Below are positions 1-6,190 of a stretch of DNA of 15,363 bases, piece by piece. Both the position numbers and the translations under genes were made by a program. The DNA is from Erysipelotrichaceae bacterium (GTDB lineage Bacteria > Bacillota_I > Bacilli_A > Erysipelotrichales > Erysipelotrichaceae). Each line of letters starts with the position of its first letter. Within the stretch, counting starts at the first letter, position 1. The stretch covers positions 1-15,363 of the forward strand of contig JAFWFB010000005.1 in assembly GCA_017512625.1 (NCBI GenBank), read 5' to 3'. The notes beneath the pieces were generated by a model, which was not told the origin of the DNA, did not search any database, and saw nothing but the letters and a program-made list of their open reading frames with translations.

Positions 1-66
1 ATCACCATGAACGGTGAAACTGCGGTCATAAAGTCTTTGGATCATGTCAGCTAAAGTTAGTGACAT
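1..66 (-). CDS. Probable amino-acid ABC transporter permease, N-terminal fragment (runs off the left edge)
   Basis: An open frame of 22 codons starts with ATG at 66-64 on the minus strand and continues past the window edge without a stop. It begins 39 bases after the stop codon of the solute-binding lipoprotein at 106-897, where cystine/polar amino-acid ABC operons normally carry the membrane permease. The peptide begins MSLTLADMIQRLYDRSFTVH, too short to show a membrane segment or an EAA loop, so the call rests on position and an open frame. No strong Shine-Dalgarno precedes this ATG; the ATG seven codons further in is an alternative start. The frame is the same as that of the upstream gene, separated only by its TAA stop. 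Confidence 0.4.
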   Translation of the reverse strand, partial: MSLTLADMIQRLYDRSFTVHGD

Positions 67-105
67 TACGATTGCTCGGCTTTTTTGTTTTCGTTTTATA
101 CCAGC

Positions 106-897
106 TTACTTACTGATATCCGAACCATGGAAGAATTGCTCGGATAATCTGGTCAAGGTTCCGTCTTCTGCTAATTCCTGGATAGCCTTATTGATAGCTT
201 CACGCAAGGTCTTGGAATCATCGCCCTTAGGTAGAGGGAAAGCGATCGATAAGGCATCTTCAGTCTTATTGACGATCTTGACAGTAGCATCAGGGCGTTC
301 AAGGAAGTAGTCTTGAACGGAAGATTCGGAATTCAGGAAGAAGTCGATCCTGCCATCCATTAGCATCTGCATGCAGTCAGCAAGGTTTTCGACGCCCTCG
401 GTAGTGGCACCGTATTCGGTTGCCAGCAATTCGTAGGTCGATCCGATCGAGTTGGCTGCGACTTTTCCCTTGAGATCGGTGAAATCCTTGATCTCATCGT
501 TGCCCTCAGCTACGACCAGTACAGTACGGTTGTAGGCATATGGAATGGTGAAGTCATAAGCACCCTGACGCTCTTCGGTAACATCGACACCATTGGCGAT
601 CAGATCGAAACGGGTTCCGACACCCTGAAGCAAGCCGTCCCAGCGTCCTTCCTTAAATTCGGCTTCGACGCCCAGTTTTTCAGCGATGGCACGCATTACT
701 TCGACATCATAACCGGTCAGTTTTCCGGTCGTATCATGATATGTCCATGGAGCCCAGGTTCCTTCGGTACCGATAACGATCTTTCCGGCTTCTTGGATCC
801 TTGCTAATTGATCCTTTTCCTCATTGCTTGAACCGGTACATCCGGTTAAGGCAACCATAACGATTACAGAGATAAATAGTGATAATAGACGACGCAT
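106..897 (-). CDS. Cystine/polar amino-acid ABC transporter substrate-binding lipoprotein
   Basis: Periplasmic-binding-protein type 2 (SBP_bac_3) receptor that would capture an amino acid outside the membrane and hand it to an ABC permease. The 263-residue length is normal. Residues 1-20 are a lipoprotein signal peptide with lipobox LTGC and lipidated Cys20, followed by a short Ser/Asn/Glu linker. The mature domain has the ligand-cleft signatures GTEGTWAPWTYHD (about 43-55) and GYDVEV (62-67), plus a conserved Arg at 110 in VTEER, the residue that in this family pairs with the ligand alpha-carboxylate. The GTEGT...F/W-H pattern most resembles cystine binders such as TcyJ/FliY, so cystine or a related thiol amino acid is the likely ligand; that is inference. 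A GAGGTGGAGGT ribosome binding site lies just upstream at 903-915. It is divergent from a thiazoline-carboxylate hydrolase-family gene. Confidence 0.9.
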   Translation of the reverse strand: MRRLLSLFISVIVMVALTGCTGSSNEEKDQLARIQEAGKIVIGTEGTWAPWTYHDTTGKLTGYDVEVMRAIAEKLGVEAEFKEGRWDGLLQGVGTRFDLIANGVDVTEERQGAYDFTIPYAYNRTVLVVAEGNDEIKDFTDLKGKVAANSIGSTYELLATEYGATTEGVENLADCMQMLMDGRIDFFLNSESSVQDYFLERPDATVKIVNKTEDALSIAFPLPKGDDSKTLREAINKAIQELAEDGTLTRLSEQFFHGSDISK

Positions 898-918
898 AAG
901 TTATACCTCCACCTCTAG

Positions 919-945
919 ACTATATACATTAATTTGTTTGTGCAA
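919..945 (-). promoter_or_regulatory. Weak candidate promoter for the amino-acid ABC transporter operon
   Basis: Read on the minus strand, TTGCAC (plus 940-945) is followed after 15 bases by TATAGT (plus 919-924), just upstream of the ribosome binding site. The spacer is two bases shorter than ideal, so this is a tentative match. Confidence 0.3.
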
Positions 946-957
946 GAGTAATGCCTT

Positions 958-985
958 TGTTTGAAAGACACTCCGTGCTTATAAT
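958..985 (+). promoter_or_regulatory. Candidate sigma-A promoter for the thiazoline-hydrolase/M28 unit
   Basis: A perfect TATAAT at 980-985 is preceded at 16 bases by TTGTTT (958-963). It sits 23 bases before the ATG at 1009 and points away from the divergent ABC transporter gene. Confidence 0.55.
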
Positions 986-1008
986 GAAAATATGAATGGA
1001 GCAAGCAT

Positions 1009-1719
1009 ATGGACCAGAATATAATGAATCATACCAAACAGCACGCCATCCTGGCAGCGCTGTTATCCAAGCATGCTCAGATCGCACAGGGTGAAAAGGG
1101 CAAGGAAGCAGTATTGGAGATCTTTAGGACCATCGGCAGACAAAGAGGACAGATAATGGCTAAAAGAGCCCCGGCCAATCAGGATCAACTTGATTATGTA
1201 AGCTACAGCGCCTATGGTGAATTGGACAGTGAACCGGTAAAGACCCCGGGACCTTCTGCTGATCTTTATCAGGGAAGCGATGGTGCCGTTAAGAAAGTCT
1301 ATACCTGTGGCTGGCTTGAGGCCTGGAAAGAGCATGACCTTCTTGATTATGGCCGGCTTTATTGTCAGGTCATCGATGAAAGTTTATATTCCGCCTTTAA
1401 TCCTGACTATCATTGCACCATCAAGCAAAGACTTTCAAATGGTGATGAGTGTTGTGAATTTCATTGGCATCTGGACCTTAAGGAAGGCGATAGGCAAAGG
1501 ATCAGCGAGAAAAAGGCCCGTTTTGGCAAAACCTATGTCAAAAGCTTCGACTATCAGGTCGGAAACCTCCTTTCAGTCGCGCTAAAGATCCTTAAAGACC
1601 GCTTGGGTGAAGAAGGGGTCAAGATCTATAATGGCGCCATCAGGGATTTCATCGATCTTTTCGGTGGTGAGTTGATAATCAGAGCCGAAAATGCCTACAT
1701 CAATGAGGTTGATTCTTGA
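1009..1719 (+). CDS. L-2-amino-thiazoline-4-carboxylic acid (ATC) hydrolase-family protein
   Basis: I place this 236-residue protein in the ATC hydrolase family (Pfam ATC_hydrolase). In Pseudomonas the named enzyme opens the thiazoline ring of ATC to give N-carbamoyl-L-cysteine on the way to cysteine. The basis is the central block at about 97-154: C100-x-W, WKEHDLLDYG, YC (118-119), then ID, FNP and a Cys/His-rich stretch at 145-154. The N-terminal 60 residues are helical and variable. It is soluble, with no signal peptide. GGAG at 998-1001 supports the ATG at 1009. The next gene's ribosome binding site is about 36 bases beyond the stop, so the two probably share a transcript. The adjacent cystine-type transporter makes a role in sulphur amino-acid salvage plausible. 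Many family members are uncharacterised, so the substrate is not established. Confidence 0.65.
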   Translation: MDQNIMNHTKQHAILAALLSKHAQIAQGEKGKEAVLEIFRTIGRQRGQIMAKRAPANQDQLDYVSYSAYGELDSEPVKTPGPSADLYQGSDGAVKKVYTCGWLEAWKEHDLLDYGRLYCQVIDESLYSAFNPDYHCTIKQRLSNGDECCEFHWHLDLKEGDRQRISEKKARFGKTYVKSFDYQVGNLLSVALKILKDRLGEEGVKIYNGAIRDFIDLFGGELIIRAENAYINEVDS

Positions 1720-1755
1720 AAGAGGATCGGCTAAGTAATTATAATGATAAAAAAA

Positions 1756-1762
1756 GTGGAGG
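1756..1762 (+). promoter_or_regulatory. Ribosome binding site that fixes the M28 peptidase start
   Basis: GTGGAGG ends seven bases before ATG 1770. It argues for that start over an in-frame TTG at 1716 that overlaps the previous stop codon and has no comparable site. Confidence 0.8.
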
Positions 1763-1769
1763 ATTGTTT

Positions 1770-3083
1770 ATGTCAGTAAATCGTGACCGCGCATGGGAAA
1801 GTCTTAAGAAGATCTCATTCATCAGAGTGACCGGCACCGAAGAAGAAAAAAGAGCAGCCGATATCATTCAGAAGATGGTGGAAGATGAAGGGGTCAAAGT
1901 ATGGCAGGAGCCATATGAGATCGACCGGGCCGAGGTAGTCAAGGCATCGCTTAGTGTCGATGGCCGGAAATTCCCGGTCATGGGTATTATGAAAAGCGGC
2001 AATACGCCAAAAAGAGGTGTCAAAGGGCAACTGTTCTACATGGAATCCGATGATGATACCTATCTTCTTTCCGTCAAGGATAAGATCTGTCTGATCGCTA
2101 CCAGAGTAAGTGCAGCAACAGCCAAGAAACTGAAGAAAGCCGGAGCCAAGGGCTATATCGCCATGCATGGCAGTCTCTATGATGACGATAGACTGATCAG
2201 AGATCCTCGTCCGACAACCATGATGGGCGCCAGTCCGGATTTCCCGGGCGTATCGGTCCATATGACGGTTGCAGAAAAGCTGGTCCAGAATTATCTGGGC
2301 AAGGAAGTAGTCCTGATCAATGAATATAAGGAATTCAAGGCCACGGCTCAGAATGTCGTTGCCCTGATCCCGGGTACCCGCATCCCTGATGAGGAGGTAC
2401 TGTTCTCGGCACACTATGATTCTGTTCCTTATTCCAGCGGAGCCTGGGATAATGCCAGCGGATCGATCACGATCCTGGAACTGTTAAGACATTACAAGGA
2501 AAATCCGGGACTTCGTACGACCAGATTTGTCTGGTGCGGAAGCGAAGAGATCGGACTGGTAGGCTCACGTAAATATTGTGAAGCCCATAAGGACGAACTG
2601 GATAAGGTCATCTACAACCTTAATTATGATATGGCCGGTGTTTCGATCGGTTATAACCAGTTTACCTGCAGTGCCAATGCTTCAGCCCTTCACCAGTTTG
2701 AAGGCTTTGCTAAGCAAAAAGGCTGGCCGATCAAGACCGAGCTTGGCATGGCAAGTTCCGATTCTTCCAGTTTCGCTGCTGCCGGTGTACCGGCCAGCTA
2801 TTTCGGACAGCTTTCCTACCGCGGCGGTTCTGATTTCCATAGCTACCGCGATTGTCTGGAGAGAATGGATCCCGATACCCTGATCAGATCGATCGAGTTT
2901 GCCAGGGATTATTCCGAGACCATCGTCAATGCGATCGCCAATCCGATTCCTCGTGCCTTCGATCCGGAGATCACCAAAAAGATCGAAGCCAGAAAAGAGA
3001 TGATGGCCAAGATGATGGGTGAGGAAAGCAAGGAAGAAACCAAACCTGCAAAGAAAAAAACCAGTCGTAAAAAAGCGAAGTAA
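1770..3083 (+). CDS. M28-family zinc aminopeptidase with PA domain
   Basis: Predicted cytoplasmic metallo-aminopeptidase of 437 residues with a co-catalytic two-zinc site. The N-terminal part starts the peptidase fold and is interrupted by a protease-associated (PA) domain at about 85-195. The catalytic half has every expected M28 residue: His215 and Asp217 in HYDS, bridging Asp227 in WDNASG, general-base Glu259 and ligand Glu260 in GSEEIG, Asp287 in NYDMAG, and His357 in DFHSY. No signal peptide or lipobox is present, unlike most secreted M28 enzymes, so it probably trims imported or intracellular peptides. The last ~17 residues form a Lys-rich tail (KPAKKKTSRKKAK) beyond the fold. It lies behind the thiazoline-hydrolase-family gene and ends in a strong terminator. 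Substrate specificity cannot be read from sequence. Confidence 0.9.
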   Translation: MSVNRDRAWESLKKISFIRVTGTEEEKRAADIIQKMVEDEGVKVWQEPYEIDRAEVVKASLSVDGRKFPVMGIMKSGNTPKRGVKGQLFYMESDDDTYLLSVKDKICLIATRVSAATAKKLKKAGAKGYIAMHGSLYDDDRLIRDPRPTTMMGASPDFPGVSVHMTVAEKLVQNYLGKEVVLINEYKEFKATAQNVVALIPGTRIPDEEVLFSAHYDSVPYSSGAWDNASGSITILELLRHYKENPGLRTTRFVWCGSEEIGLVGSRKYCEAHKDELDKVIYNLNYDMAGVSIGYNQFTCSANASALHQFEGFAKQKGWPIKTELGMASSDSSSFAAAGVPASYFGQLSYRGGSDFHSYRDCLERMDPDTLIRSIEFARDYSETIVNAIANPIPRAFDPEITKKIEARKEMMAKMMGEESKEETKPAKKKTSRKKAK

Positions 3084-3087
3084 TGAT

Positions 3088-3116
3088 AATAAGCCGGTCA
3101 AAGACCGGCTTATTTA
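3088..3116 (+). terminator. Rho-independent terminator after the M28 peptidase
   Basis: A perfect 12-bp stem (3088-3099 with 3103-3114, core GCCGGTC/GACCGGC) closes an AAA loop and runs into a T-rich tail four bases after the stop codon. Confidence 0.85.
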
Positions 3117-3135
3117 TTGCTTAGTAAGGATGATT

Positions 3136-3192
3136 ATGAAAGAATTGATGTGGTTATTTATGGAGGCTTATTATGGGACAGGCAATTGGTGA
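3136..3192 (+). other. Possible 18-codon leader/upstream ORF overlapping the 7-TM gene start
   Basis: AAGGA at 3126-3130 sits five bases before ATG 3136, which opens an 18-codon frame (MKELMWLFMEAYYGTGNW) ending in TGA at 3190-3192. It covers the ribosome binding site of the next gene and overlaps its first 20 bases in another frame. It could be a translational-coupling leader or chance. Confidence 0.25.
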
Positions 3193-3832
3193 GAGCGTAT
3201 TTGAAGTATTCTATCTGATCTTTGCGATCGTGATGGGATATCGCTTGTTCACAAAAGGAAAAGAAAATAACAATAAGGCAATAAAACTGTTTGGTATCGC
3301 GACCCTGATCCTGGGATCTGGTGATTCCTTCCATCTGGTTCCGCGCATGTATGCCCTTTGGACAGATGGCATTGACAATCATCCGGTAAGTCTTGGTTTT
3401 GGCAAGCTGGTCACCAGCATTACGATGACCATCTTCTATGTATTGCTTTTCAAGGGACTTGAAGAGCATTTTGGCAAGAAAGATGAGAAAACAGAAAAGA
3501 TCATCGTTGTTCTGGCAGTGATCCGTATCCTGCTTTGCTTACTGCCGCAGAATCAGTGGCTATCAGCAGATGCTCCTTTATCTTTCGGTATCATCCGCAA
3601 CATTCCGTTTACCATTCTTGGCATCCTGGTCATCATCTACGTCTATAAAAAGGCCGGTGGCAAGGACAAAGCCCTTAACTGGATGTGGCTGGCGATCTTA
3701 CTCAGTTTCGCTTTCTACTTACCGGTAGTACTGTTTGCTTCCAGGATCCCTATGATGGGCATGGTGATGCTTCCTAAGACAGTGATGTACATCTGGATCG
3801 TCCTGATGCTTAAAAAATGCGCCGGTATCTGA
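3173..3832 (+). CDS. Seven-transmembrane hypothetical protein
   Basis: I do not recognise this 219-residue integral membrane protein. Hydrophobic segments at about 8-25, 37-52, 77-95, 108-124, 140-158, 169-189 and 196-214 give roughly seven transmembrane helices. The loop after helix 1 is basic (KGKENNNKAIK) and the loop after helix 3 is charged (KGLEEHFGKKDEKTEK), which suggests an outside N-terminus and inside basic loops. Polar residues near helix 2 (GSGDSFHLVPR, about 48-58) are the most distinctive motif and could be functional. No transporter or enzyme signature is clear. GGAGG at 3162-3166 supports ATG 3173. It stands alone between two terminators. Confidence 0.75.
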   Translation: MGQAIGESVFEVFYLIFAIVMGYRLFTKGKENNNKAIKLFGIATLILGSGDSFHLVPRMYALWTDGIDNHPVSLGFGKLVTSITMTIFYVLLFKGLEEHFGKKDEKTEKIIVVLAVIRILLCLLPQNQWLSADAPLSFGIIRNIPFTILGILVIIYVYKKAGGKDKALNWMWLAILLSFAFYLPVVLFASRIPMMGMVMLPKTVMYIWIVLMLKKCAGI

Positions 3833-3850
3833 GTTTAAAGCTCATAATAA

Positions 3851-3873
3851 CAGTCATTCATTGACTGCTTTTT
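3851..3873 (+). terminator. Weak rho-independent terminator after the 7-TM gene
   Basis: CAGTCA (3851-3856) pairs with TGACTG (3862-3867) over a five-base loop, followed by CTTTTT. The stem is only 6 bp, though upstream TAAAGC could extend pairing with GCTTTTTA. It overlaps the -35 element of the next promoter. Confidence 0.5.
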
Positions 3874-3889
3874 AACAACTTATTAAAAT
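3861..3889 (+). promoter_or_regulatory. Candidate sigma-A promoter for the AIM24-family gene
   Basis: TTGACT (3861-3866), a 17-base spacer, then TAAAAT (3884-3889). The -35 hexamer lies inside the 3' arm of the preceding hairpin. It lies 37 bases before the ATG at 3927. Confidence 0.6.
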
Positions 3890-3926
3890 TAATAATGACA
3901 ACAAAAGATAGTCAAGGAGAACAAAA

Positions 3927-4631
3927 ATGAAATATCAAGTAATTGGTGACACAGATAATCCTTTGGTAGAAGTTACACTTGATGCTGATGAAGTGATCAA
4001 GGTCGAAAATGGTGGCATGTGCTACATGCAAAACGTTGAACTGGAAGGCAAACTCAATGCCAGTACAGGCGGAATCGGCGGTTTCTTCAAGGCCGTTGGC
4101 CGTTCAATGGTTTCCGGTGAAAGCATGTTCATGACCTATGCCCGCGGTGTTGCTGATGGCGCCCGTATCGGTATCGCCCCATCAACTCCGGGATGCATCA
4201 GAACCTTAAGTGTCGGCGATCAGCAGTATCGTCTTAACAATGGTGCATTCTTAGCCTGCGATAATACCATCAACTACAATGTCGTAAGTCAGAAGAGCTT
4301 CGGTAAGGCTCTGCTTGGTGGTACCGGCGGCTTCTTCGTCATGGAGACTGAAGGATATGGCGACCTTCTGATCAACGCCTTCGGCGATATGATCGAAATG
4401 GAAGTTACCGATAGCAGCCCATTGATCATCGATAACGAGCATGTCGTTGCCTGGGATATTGCTCTGGATTATGAGATCAAACCGGCTTCTGGTGTGATCG
4501 GATTCAAGTCAGGTGAAGGCTTCGTCAACGAATTCCATGGAAACGGAAAGGTTCTGATCCAGACCAGAAATATCCACAATCTGGCTAATCAGCTGATCCC
4601 TTACATGCCAACATCATCTTCCAGTGACTAA
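3927..4631 (+). CDS. AIM24 / TIGR00266-family protein
   Basis: A 234-residue member of the AIM24 family (Pfam PF01987). These are beta-rich proteins, named after a yeast mitochondrial inner-membrane protein; the bacterial members lack a firmly assigned biochemical role. Family features visible here are the N-terminal strand block ending VENGGMCYMQ (26-35), the Gly-rich turn GGIGGFFKAVGRSMVSGES (48-66), FMTYAR, a second Gly-rich GGTGGFFVMETEGYGDLLI, and the C-terminal FHGNGKVLIQTRN followed by LANQLIPYMP. No signal peptide or membrane helix is present, so it is soluble or peripheral. AAGGAG at 3914-3919 supports ATG 3927. It is 24 bases upstream of a two-TM coiled-coil protein in the same unit, which may tether it to the membrane (inference). 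Confidence 0.85.
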   Translation: MKYQVIGDTDNPLVEVTLDADEVIKVENGGMCYMQNVELEGKLNASTGGIGGFFKAVGRSMVSGESMFMTYARGVADGARIGIAPSTPGCIRTLSVGDQQYRLNNGAFLACDNTINYNVVSQKSFGKALLGGTGGFFVMETEGYGDLLINAFGDMIEMEVTDSSPLIIDNEHVVAWDIALDYEIKPASGVIGFKSGEGFVNEFHGNGKVLIQTRNIHNLANQLIPYMPTSSSSD

Positions 4632-4655
4632 TATAACGGAGTAGGGAGCAATAAT

Positions 4656-5108
4656 ATGAAGTTTCTTAAGAAGTTGATCAGTTTCATCGCGATGGTCTTG
4701 ATCATCGGTGGTGGTCTTAGCTTGGGCTGGATCTATTTCCGCAACAAGCAGCTATTCAATATCCTGCTTACCAACTCGATCGTCCAGGGCTCGCTTGGTG
4801 TGCTTAAAGAAATGGGTCTGGCGATCATCGCCATCTTTATCGGTCTGGTCTTTTTGACCATTTCCTTAAAGCTTGGCAGCATCGTCAGACGCAACGAGCG
4901 CAATAAGAAAGCTGCCCGGATGGAAGAACAGCGCCGTCTGGAAGAGCAAAACCGCCAGTATGAACAGGAGGCCATCCAGGCCAAGGCTGAAGCAGCTGCA
5001 GCCAGAAGGGAAGCGGAAAAGGTCCGCATGACCCTGGCTTCCAAGATCGAAGAACCAAAGACTGAGGTCAAGGAAGAAGCGGCTGAAGAAGAAAAACAGG
5101 AACAATAA
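4656..5108 (+). CDS. Two-TM membrane protein with cytoplasmic coiled coil
   Basis: Unrecognised 150-residue protein with a clear architecture. There are two membrane helices (about 8-28 and 53-73), then a long highly charged helix (about 78-130) rich in Glu, Arg, Gln and Ala with heptad-like spacing, and a very acidic tail (131-150). The basic residues after helix 2 (RRNERNKK) predict that the coiled coil is cytoplasmic. Such layouts act as scaffolds or oligomerising anchors. It follows the AIM24-family gene by 24 bases with its own GGGAG site (4644-4648), so the two are probably made together and may form a complex (inference). A strong terminator follows at once. The low-complexity C-terminus makes homology hard to judge by eye. 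Confidence 0.75.
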   Translation: MKFLKKLISFIAMVLIIGGGLSLGWIYFRNKQLFNILLTNSIVQGSLGVLKEMGLAIIAIFIGLVFLTISLKLGSIVRRNERNKKAARMEEQRRLEEQNRQYEQEAIQAKAEAAAARREAEKVRMTLASKIEEPKTEVKEEAAEEEKQEQ

Positions 5109-5112
5109 TTCC

Positions 5113-5137
5113 AAGCGGGAAGCATCCCGCTTTTTTA
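5113..5137 (+). terminator. Rho-independent terminator after the AIM24/coiled-coil unit
   Basis: AAGCGGGA (5113-5120) pairs perfectly with TCCCGCTT (5125-5132) across an AGCA loop, followed by a T run to 5136. Confidence 0.85.
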
Positions 5138-5224
5138 TTTGTTAACTTTAGAATCAGGCATAAAACCGATAATGTTTAAAGTGTATCCGGTCTGCCTTTT
5201 ATAGGCTCCATTAAGATTTTAATG

Positions 5225-5233
5225 TGGTATGAT
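5225..5233 (+). promoter_or_regulatory. Extended -10 promoter candidate for the patatin-like gene
   Basis: TGGTATGAT provides a TGn extension and a TATGAT -10 hexamer (5228-5233), 24 bases before the ATG at 5258. No convincing -35 is present, as is common for extended -10 promoters. Confidence 0.45.
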
Positions 5234-5257
5234 GTACGGGCAACGGAGGAGATATGA

Positions 5258-6097
5258 ATGATCGGTGTTATTGATATCGGCGGTGGCACCCGCGGAGTAT
5301 ATGGTGCCGGAGTATTGGATTATTGCATGGATAATGACATCCATTTTGACTATTGTATCGGTATCTCAGCCGGAAGCGCCAATCTGATGTCCTATATCTG
5401 TAACCAGCGGGGAAGGAATTATACCTTCTATACGGAATATTTCTTCCGCAGGGAATACATGAGTGCAGCCAACTTCTTTAAAACAGGTTCCTACATCTCT
5501 CTGGATTACATCTTTTCGACCCTGAGCAAGCACGATGGGGAAAATCCTTTGGACTATGATACCGGTCTTAAATCAGGCAAGCAGTATGTCGTAGTCGCAA
5601 TGAATGCGAATACGGGCAAACCATGCTACTTCCCATTAAGCGAGATCGAGAGGGATGATTTCTGGCAGCTAAAGGCTTCCAGCAATGTACCGGTAGCTGA
5701 TAGAGCTTATATGCATGATGGTGTCCCGTACTTCGATGGCGGACTGGTCGATCCGATCCCGATCGACTATGCCTTTGCCCATGGCTGTGACAAGGTGGTG
5801 GCGATCGTTACCAGACCAAAGGATTACCGCCGTGATTCCAGAAAGGATGAATTCCTGGCCCGCTTTGTTAAAAGAAGATATCCTAAAGCCGGAATGGCTT
5901 TGGCTAACAGAGCCAATGTTTATAACCGGGAACTGGATAGATGCATCGAGCTGGAAAAGGAAGGAAAGGTCTTGATCGTCTCTCCTGATTCCATTGGTAA
6001 CATGGGTACTTTGACCAAGGATCTGGAGGCGATAAACGGTCTCTACAACAAGGGATACCATGACGCAGAAAGGATCAAAGAATTCATAAGCAAGTAA
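5258..6097 (+). CDS. Patatin-like phospholipase (YjjU-type)
   Basis: Predicted serine lipid acyl hydrolase with a Ser-Asp catalytic dyad, 279 residues. The oxyanion-hole motif GGGTRG is at 8-13, the nucleophile elbow GISAGS at 35-40 makes Ser37 catalytic, and DGG at 160-162 supplies catalytic Asp160. The context DGGLVDPIPIDYA followed by DKVVAIVTRPKDYR is characteristic of the YjjU-like bacterial subfamily. There is no signal peptide or membrane helix, so it is cytoplasmic and would act on membrane or soluble lipids from inside; the substrate is unknown. The start follows GGAGGA (5245-5250) with a seven-base spacing. An out-of-frame ATG four bases upstream opens only a six-codon frame. It is monocistronic between its own promoter and terminator. 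Confidence 0.9.
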   Translation: MIGVIDIGGGTRGVYGAGVLDYCMDNDIHFDYCIGISAGSANLMSYICNQRGRNYTFYTEYFFRREYMSAANFFKTGSYISLDYIFSTLSKHDGENPLDYDTGLKSGKQYVVVAMNANTGKPCYFPLSEIERDDFWQLKASSNVPVADRAYMHDGVPYFDGGLVDPIPIDYAFAHGCDKVVAIVTRPKDYRRDSRKDEFLARFVKRRYPKAGMALANRANVYNRELDRCIELEKEGKVLIVSPDSIGNMGTLTKDLEAINGLYNKGYHDAERIKEFISK

Positions 6098-6122
6098 GTT
6101 CCGATATGTTCGGAACTTTTTA
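6096..6122 (+). terminator. Rho-independent terminator overlapping the patatin stop codon
   Basis: AAGTTCCGA (6096-6104) pairs with TCGGAACTT (6110-6118) over a TATGT loop, followed by T residues. The stem includes the last two bases of the TAA stop codon. Confidence 0.8.
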
Positions 6123-6126
6123 TATC

Positions 6127-6155
6127 TTGACTTTCTTTAGCTTTGATATCATAAT
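6127..6155 (+). promoter_or_regulatory. Candidate sigma-A promoter for the SPFH/RHH unit
   Basis: TTGACT (6127-6132), exactly 17 bases, then CATAAT (6150-6155). The predicted transcript start near 6162 leaves room for the GTG start at 6191 but almost none for the ATG at 6176. Confidence 0.55.
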
Positions 6156-6161
6156 GATATC
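6145..6161. promoter_or_regulatory. Perfect palindrome over the -10 element, candidate operator
   Basis: GATATCATAATGATATC is an inverted repeat with 8-bp arms around a central A, covering the -10 hexamer of the SPFH promoter. The same operon encodes a ribbon-helix-helix DNA-binding protein, a family that often binds such operators and represses its own transcription. The link between site and protein is inference. Confidence 0.45.
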
Positions 6162-6177
6162 GTAGAGATATAAATAT

Positions 6178-6182
6178 GGAGG
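6178..6182 (+). promoter_or_regulatory. Ribosome binding site that decides the SPFH start
   Basis: GGAGG lies eight bases before GTG 6191. The in-frame ATG at 6176 overlaps this site and has no good Shine-Dalgarno of its own, so GTG is preferred. Confidence 0.7.
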
Positions 6183-6190
6183 AAAAGAAA

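Noticed and set aside
1716..1769. In-frame TTG start that would extend the M28 peptidase by 18 residues
   Set aside because: It overlaps the previous stop and lacks a ribosome binding site, while ATG 1770 has a strong GTGGAGG at ideal spacing and the extra residues look unlike the fold.
1815..2414. 199-codon antisense frame within the M28 peptidase
   Set aside because: It mirrors a gene with complete catalytic motifs and its protein is low-quality and Cys/His/Phe-rich; it is a shadow.
2682..3101. 139-codon antisense frame at the end of the M28 gene
   Set aside because: It starts in the terminator hairpin region and reads through codons of a well-supported gene; no family resemblance.
6176..6190. 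ATG start for the SPFH gene
   Set aside because: GGAGG overlaps these codons and points to GTG 6191; the predicted transcript start leaves hardly any leader for the ATG.
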